Shown here: positions 6,870-10,358 of the stretch, piece after piece
Layout of the letters: every line of letters begins with the position of its first letter
Numbering within the stretch: the first letter of the stretch is position 1
NCBI GenBank assembly: GCA_036375995.1
Contig: DASVBE010000113.1
Location: forward strand, 1 to 10,358
Direction of reading: 5' to 3'
From: DASVBE01 sp036375995
Lineage (GTDB): Bacteria; Actinomycetota; Actinomycetes; Streptosporangiales; Streptosporangiaceae
DNA length: 10,358 bases
The notes under the pieces: model-generated
What the model saw: the letters and a program-made list of their open reading frames with translations, nothing else
Database searches by the model: none
Told to the model about the DNA's origin: nothing
Program-made: the position numbers and the translations under genes

Positions 6870-6977
6870 TGGAGCTGGCGTCCAGCGGACGTTCGGCAGA
6901 TCTTCAGGTTCAGGGTTCCTTCAGGTTCAGCGAAGGTTCAGGGAACTCCCAGGGGGTTGCCTGGAGCTGGCGTCCAG
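6870..6977 (+). repeat. 16-bp direct repeat flanking the TTCAG array
   Basis: TGGAGCTGGCGTCCAG occurs exactly at 6870-6885 and again at 6962-6977, 92 bp apart. The flanks are unrelated. The pair brackets the TTCAG array upstream of the htrA-like gene and could be a remnant of duplication or a second pair of protein-binding sites. Confidence 0.8.
6903..6949 (+). promoter_or_regulatory. TTCAG direct-repeat array, candidate response-regulator operator for htrA
   Basis: TTCAG starts at 6903, 6909, 6920, 6926 and 6937, so the spacings alternate 6, 11, 6, 11 and form 17-bp units beginning TTCAGGTTCAG. The 11-base steps place sites on one helix face, as is usual for OmpR-type response regulators. 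HtrA-type proteases in actinobacteria are known targets of such two-component systems (MprAB, CutRS). The array is about 90-135 bases before the htrA start. The regulator itself is not in the window, so the assignment is inferred. Confidence 0.5.
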
Positions 6978-6982
6978 GTTCA

Positions 6983-7010
6983 TTGCCGATTCTCATGATG
7001 TGCCTCAAAT
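6983..7010 (+). promoter_or_regulatory. Possible htrA promoter
   Basis: TTGCCG (6983-6988) and TCAAAT (7005-7010) are separated by 16 bp. Each matches four of six consensus bases. Transcription would start near 7017, just before the ribosome site. Confidence 0.25.
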
Positions 7011-7038
7011 GGGGGCGCATGCCAGGAGGCAGAAACTG

Positions 7039-8493
7039 ATGACAGACCACGACGCCACGCCGGGCGGCCCGGCCTACCCTCAGGACGGCCCCCCGCGCGC
7101 TGATACCCCGGTCCAGCCCACCGCGGCCTACCCGCAGGGCACCTACCCGTACTCGCACGCCGGCTACGGCTACGGCCAGGCGGGCTCCGGCCAGGCGGGC
7201 TCCGGCCAGGCGGGCCCCGGCCAGGCGGGCCCCGGCCAGGCGGGCCCTGGCCAGCCCGGCTACCCCGGCTATGCGGGCCCCGGCTACCCGGGCTACGCGG
7301 GCGCCGGCCACCCCGGCTACGGTCACCCCGGTTACGGCCAGGGCGGCTACCCGCCGCCCAGCTACCCGGTCGGCCACTCCGCCTACGCCGGTTACCCCGG
7401 CGATCCCGAGGGCCACGAGGGCCGCTCCGGCAAGACGCACAAGAAGATCGTGGCCGGCGTCGCCGCGGGCGCCTTCGCGATCGGCGCGGGCGGCACCGCG
7501 CTCGCCACCGGCGCCATCCACTCCCCGATTCACAGTAGCGGGGCCCTCAGCACCTCCGCGATCGTCTCCAAGGCCGACCCGGCCGTGGTGGACATCGTCT
7601 CCCGCCTCGGCAACCAGGGTGCCGCCGCCGCGGGCACCGGCATCGTGCTGACCTCCGACGGCACGATCCTGACCAACAACCACGTGATCGACGGCGCGAC
7701 CGCGATCCGGGTCACCGACGTCGGCAACGGCCGGACCTACACGGCCAGCGTGACCGGCTACGACGCCAGCCGGGACATCGCCGTGCTGAAGCTCAGGAAC
7801 GCGTCCGGCCTGGCCACCGCCACCATCGGCGACTCCTCCGGGGTCCAGCTCGGCGACAAGGTGGTCGCGGTCGGCAACGCCGGCGGGCGCGGCGGTGTGC
7901 CGTCGGTGGCCACCGGCAAGGTGACCGGCCTGGCCTCCTCGATCACCGCGTTCGACGAGGGCGACGGCACGTCCGAGCGCCTGACCGGAGTACTCCAGAC
8001 CAACGCCAACATCCAGCCCGGCGACTCGGGCGGCCCGCTGCTGAACCGCAGCGGTGAGGTGGTCGGCATCAACACCGCAGCCGGCAAGTCCGGCACGACC
8101 ACCTCCGCGGCCACCACCACCCAGGCCTTCGCGGTCCCGATCAACCGGGCGATGAGCATCGCCAAGCAGATCGAGTCCGGCACCGGGTCGTCCACGCTGC
8201 ACATCGGCCCGACCGCCTTCCTCGGCGTGGCCGTCGCCGGCGAGCAGCAGTCCCTCGGCGGCAACGGCGCCGCGATCGCGGGCACCGTCCCCGGCGGTGC
8301 GGCCAGCCAGGCCGGCCTCACCGCGGGCGATGAGATCGTCTCCGTCGGCGGCCAGTCCATCGGCTCCGCCACCGACATCCGCGACGCGCTGGTCACCCAC
8401 CACCCCGGCGACAAGGTCAAGGTCACCTGGCTGGACGCCAGCGGCCAGCAGCACAGCGTGACCGTGGCCCTCGGCTCCGGTCCGCCCGCCTGA
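7039..8493 (+). CDS. HtrA/DegP-type serine protease with PDZ domain, membrane anchored
   Basis: This 484-residue S1C-family protease is probably anchored in the membrane and degrades or refolds damaged envelope proteins. Residues 1-133 are a Gly/Pro/Tyr/Gln-rich cytosolic arm with GQAGS/GQAGP pentads (46-72) and YPGYAG-like repeats. KKIVAGVAAGAFAIGAGGTA (135-154) is the single membrane helix. The trypsin-like domain (about 172-378) has a full triad: His215 in TNNHVID, Asp246 in SRDIAVLKL and Ser330 in GDSGGPL. One C-terminal PDZ domain (about 392-478) contains TAFLGVAVA and AGLTAGDEIVSVGG. The start ATG at 7039 is set by AGGAGG at 7024-7029, nine bases upstream. In-frame starts further up lack this site and would place intergenic sequence in the protein. 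It is divergent from otsA, and the TTCAG array upstream suggests stress control. Confidence 0.95.
   Translation: MTDHDATPGGPAYPQDGPPRADTPVQPTAAYPQGTYPYSHAGYGYGQAGSGQAGSGQAGPGQAGPGQAGPGQPGYPGYAGPGYPGYAGAGHPGYGHPGYGQGGYPPPSYPVGHSAYAGYPGDPEGHEGRSGKTHKKIVAGVAAGAFAIGAGGTALATGAIHSPIHSSGALSTSAIVSKADPAVVDIVSRLGNQGAAAAGTGIVLTSDGTILTNNHVIDGATAIRVTDVGNGRTYTASVTGYDASRDIAVLKLRNASGLATATIGDSSGVQLGDKVVAVGNAGGRGGVPSVATGKVTGLASSITAFDEGDGTSERLTGVLQTNANIQPGDSGGPLLNRSGEVVGINTAAGKSGTTTSAATTTQAFAVPINRAMSIAKQIESGTGSSTLHIGPTAFLGVAVAGEQQSLGGNGAAIAGTVPGGAASQAGLTAGDEIVSVGGQSIGSATDIRDALVTHHPGDKVKVTWLDASGQQHSVTVALGSGPPA
7174..7253 (+). repeat. 15-bp tandem repeat, five copies plus a partial one
   Basis: GGCCAGGCGGGCTCC or its CCC/CCT-ending variants repeat at 7174, 7189, 7204, 7219 and 7234, followed by a degenerate unit. 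They encode Gly-Gln-Ala-Gly-(Ser/Pro) in the cytosolic arm of the protease. Near-identity of the copies suggests recent expansion, and copy number may vary between strains. Confidence 0.92.
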
Positions 8494-8514
8494 CCCCGGT
8501 CCGGCCCCTCTCGG

Positions 8515-8536
8515 CCCGGTCCCCGCGGGGACCGGG
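8515..8536. terminator. Perfect 22-bp palindrome 22 bases after htrA
   Basis: CCCGGTCCCC joined to GCGGGGACCGGG is self-complementary over all 22 bases. There is no T tract. Hairpins of this kind without a U run are common gene ends in high-GC actinobacteria. Confidence 0.55.
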
Positions 8537-8544
8537 GCCCAGCG

Positions 8545-8584
8545 CCCAGGCCCAGCCGCTCCGATCCCGGCGGCCGGGCCTGGG
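8545..8584. terminator. Second hairpin downstream of htrA
   Basis: CCCAGGCCC (8545-8553) pairs with GGGCCTGGG (8576-8584) across a 22-base loop that is itself GC-rich and partly self-complementary. It lies close behind the first palindrome and may back it up. Confidence 0.4.
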
Positions 8585-8651
8585 CCATGCCCCGGTCCCC
8601 GCACCTACAAGACCATTCCCCCGGGTCCGCCTATCCCCCGTATGGCGGCCC

Positions 8652-8687
8652 AGCCGCCCCCGATGGCCGCCACCATCGGGGGCGGCT
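8652..8687. terminator. 15-bp perfect stem-loop between convergent genes
   Basis: AGCCGCCCCCGATGG (8652-8666) and CCATCGGGGGCGGCT (8673-8687) pair perfectly around the loop CCGCCA. It is the strongest hairpin in the window and works equally on both strands, so it may block read-through from both the protease and the CHAP gene, although no T tract follows. Confidence 0.55.
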
Positions 8688-8789
8688 ACATACGCCTCCA
8701 GGCCCGCCGGCTCCCCCTCCGCCCCCAGTTCAAGCCCATTAAGGGATACGGAATCAGGGGCGCGGGCCGTTGCCTCCAGCCACCCGAAC

Positions 8790-8819
8790 CGCGCGGCCCG
8801 CCACCGGCCCGCGCGTTTT
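8790..8819 (+). terminator. Hairpin followed by TTTT
   Basis: CGCGCGG (8790-8796) and CCGCGCG (8809-8815) form a 7-bp stem with a 12-base loop, followed at once by TTTT (8816-8819). This is the only classic intrinsic-terminator layout between 8494 and 8878, and it is oriented for plus-strand transcripts, about 300 bases past the protease stop. No gene is evident between 8494 and 8878. Confidence 0.5.
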
Positions 8820-8878
8820 CAGTTCGTCACGTGGTGTCGGGGGTCTCCTTGATGCGCTCCATCGCCTTCGGGGTTCGC

Positions 8879-9559
8879 CTAAAAGTTCCACCTGACGAAC
8901 CAGTACTGTCCGCTCGAGGCGTCTCGTGAGTGCGAAGCCACGTAGAAATCACCAAGACGGCCACTCGTGTTCCCCTCGACTGTCATGAAGCCCGAGCCCT
9001 GGACACTCAGGACCAATCCGGTGTGATCACCGTTCTTGTAGGTGAAGATGTCGCCCTTCTGCGGCCGGCTATGGATCTTCCCGTGCTGCTGTCCCCAGGC
9101 GGTGATGTTCCGCACTGCGGACGGATAGCCCCACGGCACCTCGTGGTCATGGTTGCCAGTTCTGTCAATGCAGTACGAAACGAAGTCAGCGCACCAGAAT
9201 TGACAGCCGAATCCAAAGTAGCGGCTGTATGGATTGCAGTTGCTGCCCAGTGGGGTTCTTTGGGGCGTTTCTGTGGGGCCCTTCTGGGCCAGCGCAAGCG
9301 CTAGCGCGCGCCGCTGATGAGCTGTGATCGATGAGGCAGCGGTCGCCCCGCCAGCAGCCGCCCCGGCTCCTTCCCCTAGTATGATCTCTTCGGCAGCCTG
9401 CATTGCAGACTCCGCAAAGTCCGGATTTTCATCATCCAGGACGCCATCTTTCGCCTTGGTCGGGTCGGCACACTGCTCCGGATGCGCCTCCGCATCTGCG
9501 AGAGTGATAGGCACTATTTTCTCTGGGATCTCCACCAAGTCATCTTCGGGCTCAGTCAT
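8879..9559 (-). CDS. CHAP-domain (cysteine amidohydrolase/peptidase) protein in a low-GC patch
   Basis: This is a 226-residue protein. CHAP domains cleave peptidoglycan amide or peptide bonds with a Cys-His pair. Here Cys123 in FWCADFVSYC, His179 in GDHTGLVL and Glu195/Asn197 in VEGNTSG are in place. Residues 1-63 are acidic (19 Asp/Glu against 3 Lys), then comes GEGAGAAAGGATAASS (62-77). There is no hydrophobic signal peptide or twin-arginine motif, which is odd for a wall enzyme. It could act inside the cell, leave by another route, or have some other substrate. The ATG at 9559 is chosen over longer frames because a long purine run (9568-9579 on this strand, AAGGAAGGGGGG) sits 8 bases upstream. 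Base composition is unlike its neighbours (31 of 60 G/C at 9181-9240 against 46 of 60 at 10081-10140), which suggests horizontal acquisition. Confidence 0.87.
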   Translation of the reverse strand: MTEPEDDLVEIPEKIVPITLADAEAHPEQCADPTKAKDGVLDDENPDFAESAMQAAEEIILGEGAGAAAGGATAASSITAHQRRALALALAQKGPTETPQRTPLGSNCNPYSRYFGFGCQFWCADFVSYCIDRTGNHDHEVPWGYPSAVRNITAWGQQHGKIHSRPQKGDIFTYKNGDHTGLVLSVQGSGFMTVEGNTSGRLGDFYVASHSRDASSGQYWFVRWNF

Positions 9560-9603
9560 CCGAAGGACCCCCCTTCCTTGATCCGAGTTGACTGCCCCGG
9601 GTA

Positions 9604-9620
9604 TCCCGTGGATCACGGGA
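9604..9620. promoter_or_regulatory. Operator-like inverted repeat in the CHAP gene leader
   Basis: TCCCGTG-GAT-CACGGGA is a perfect 7-bp inverted repeat with a 3-base centre, placed between the candidate promoter and the start of the CHAP gene. It could bind a dimeric repressor or form a small leader hairpin. Confidence 0.4.
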
Positions 9621-9658
9621 CGGCGGTATCGTGATGCTCCGCGCGGGTCACTTAATCT

Positions 9659-9687
9659 TAGTAAATCGAAGTAAAGGACTATGTCAA
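9659..9687 (-). promoter_or_regulatory. Candidate promoter of the CHAP gene
   Basis: The minus strand has a perfect TTGACA (9682-9687) followed 17 bp later by TTACTA (9659-9664), with TACTAA one base further as an alternative. The -10 match is weak, but the region is unusually AT-rich for this genome. The predicted leader is about 90 bases. Confidence 0.45.
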
Positions 9688-9957
9688 GGGGAGGCAAAGG
9701 GTCACGACACGACTCCTGGTGTTATTTCGTATTATTTTCCCGCCGGCTTCCGTGCACATGCAGTGGCCGTCCGCATGCCGAACCTCAGCGTGACATTCTC
9801 CCTGCTGGTAGTCCCGCCGATGCCCCAGCCGGCTCTTCCCTGTCCCAGCACCGGCTTGCCCGTGCAGCCGCGCGATAGCGGGCTTATCCCCCGCGATCAT
9901 GAGGCCTCGCTGACCCTGCTGTGGTGCCGGGCTAATGAGCCCGGGCAGGGTGAGCAC
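9688..9957. other. Intergenic region before the Rid-family gene: no gene seen
   Basis: It begins AT-rich (about 9718-9740) and returns to high GC. Short open frames here have no ribosome site or recognisable product. A 7-bp hairpin, CCGGGCT-AATG-AGCCCGG (9927-9944), stands immediately before the ribosome site AGGG (9947-9950) of the next gene. It may affect translation or end read-through from upstream. Confidence 0.5.
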
Positions 9958-10358
9958 ATGACTTCTTCCCGTCGGCTGGTGAGCTCGGGCTCGCCGCTTG
10001 AACCCGAGATCGGCTTCTCCCGCGCGGTGCGCTCGGGGCCTTATGTCTGCGTGGCCGGCACGGCGCCGATCGCCGAGGGCGGCGGCGTCGCGGCCCGCGG
10101 TGACGTCTACCGGCAAGCGGTCCGCTGCCTCGACATCGCCGAGCGGGCCCTGCGGGAGGCGGGCGCGTCCCTGGCCGACGTGGTGCGGACCCGGGTGATG
10201 CTCACCGACATCACGCAATGGCGGGAGGCCGCCCGCGCGCACGCCGAGCGGTTCGCCCAGGTGCGGCCCGCCTGCACGTTCATCGAGGTGTCGCGTTTCG
10301 TCGACCCGGAATGGCTGGTCGAATTCGAGCTCGACGCGATCAGCCCAGACCCGGCCGG
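9958..10358 (+). CDS. Rid-family (YjgF/YER057c/UK114) protein, 3' end outside window
   Basis: The ATG at 9958 follows AGGG by 7 bases and the frame stays open to the window edge (133 codons). Most of a Rid domain is visible: FSRAVRSGPYVCVAGTAPI (20-38), a helix with QAVRCLDIAERALREAGASL (53-72), VVRTRVMLTDITQW (75-88), and the C-terminal strands RPACTFIEVSRFVDPEWLVE (103-122) and FELDAI. Canonical RidA deaminases hydrolyse reactive enamines and imines using an Arg in a PARS motif. Here the aligned residues are Pro-Ala-Cys-Thr, so the catalytic Arg is absent. This places the protein among non-RidA members of the family, whose substrates are mostly unknown. Base composition is again that of the core genome. 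Confidence 0.9.
   Translation, partial: MTSSRRLVSSGSPLEPEIGFSRAVRSGPYVCVAGTAPIAEGGGVAARGDVYRQAVRCLDIAERALREAGASLADVVRTRVMLTDITQWREAARAHAERFAQVRPACTFIEVSRFVDPEWLVEFELDAISPDPA

Noticed and set aside
6751..7038. A 96-residue N-terminal extension of the HtrA protease
   Set aside because: There is no ribosome site at the upstream starts, while AGGAGG stands nine bases before the ATG at 7039. The extension would also translate the TTCAG regulatory repeats.
7174..7253. A CRISPR-like repeat array
   Set aside because: The repeats are contiguous 15-mers without spacers and are in frame inside the protease gene.
6910..8604. A 564-codon minus-strand frame opposite htrA
   Set aside because: Gly/Ala/Val/Asp-rich antisense shadow. 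The plus strand has an intact catalytic triad and PDZ domain.
8642..8929. A small gene downstream of htrA
   Set aside because: The frame starts inside the strongest hairpin region, has no ribosome site, and overlaps the end of the CHAP gene in antisense.
9679..10242. A minus-strand frame opposite the Rid gene
   Set aside because: The plus strand encodes a recognisable Rid domain with a good ribosome site, and the minus-strand product shows no family features.

Overview
The window looks like a chromosomal segment of a high-GC actinobacterium. Most genes are strongly GC-biased at the third codon position, several may start with GTG, and the families present (DUF1345, sacsin-like ATPase relatives, a YihY/BrkB membrane protein beside trehalose-6-phosphate synthase, a membrane-anchored HtrA protease with a Gly/Tyr-rich cytosolic arm) are familiar from Streptomyces and Streptosporangiales-type genomes. 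The order cannot be fixed from this sequence alone. No tRNA, rRNA, CRISPR array, transposase or phage structural gene was seen.

Layout. (1) 1-2492, plus strand: the C-terminal part of a large sacsin/Hsp90-like protein with repeat-rich linkers, overlapping by ATGA a five-helix DUF1345 membrane protein. The first ~250 bases are a 15-bp minisatellite that is open in two frames, so the exact relation between the repeat and the sacsin-like gene is unsettled. (2) 2516-3415, minus strand: an alpha/beta hydrolase with an S15/CocE-like nucleophile motif. (3) 3544-3879, plus strand: a remnant of a DUF1295 (steroid 5-alpha-reductase-like) gene from which about 150 internal codons appear to have been removed in frame. 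Its start region carries an 11-bp duplication. (4) 3876-6610, minus strand: otsA followed by a YihY/BrkB-family membrane protein, separated by 17-bp tandem repeats. (5) 6611-7038: a divergent control region with a TTCAG direct-repeat array flanked by a 16-bp direct repeat. (6) 7039-8493, plus strand: an HtrA/DegP-type serine protease with a PDZ domain. (7) 8494-8878: several strong hairpins, the last followed by TTTT. (8) 8879-9559, minus strand: a CHAP-domain amidase-like protein in a clearly lower-GC patch, with a consensus -35 and an operator-like palindrome upstream. (9) 9958-10358, plus strand: the start of a Rid-family protein that runs off the window.

How the genes fit together. OtsA, HtrA and possibly YihY are envelope or osmotic stress functions, and otsA and htrA share one divergent intergenic region, so common stress regulation is possible but unproven. 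The CHAP gene looks like a more recent arrival. The most unusual features are the in-frame deletion of the DUF1295 gene, the phased TTCAG array before htrA, repeated use of 15-bp minisatellites that encode Gly-rich pentads, a 28-residue PW-motif repeat in the sacsin-like tail, and the low-GC CHAP gene without a recognisable export signal. I did not find convincing evidence for a wholly new multi-gene system.
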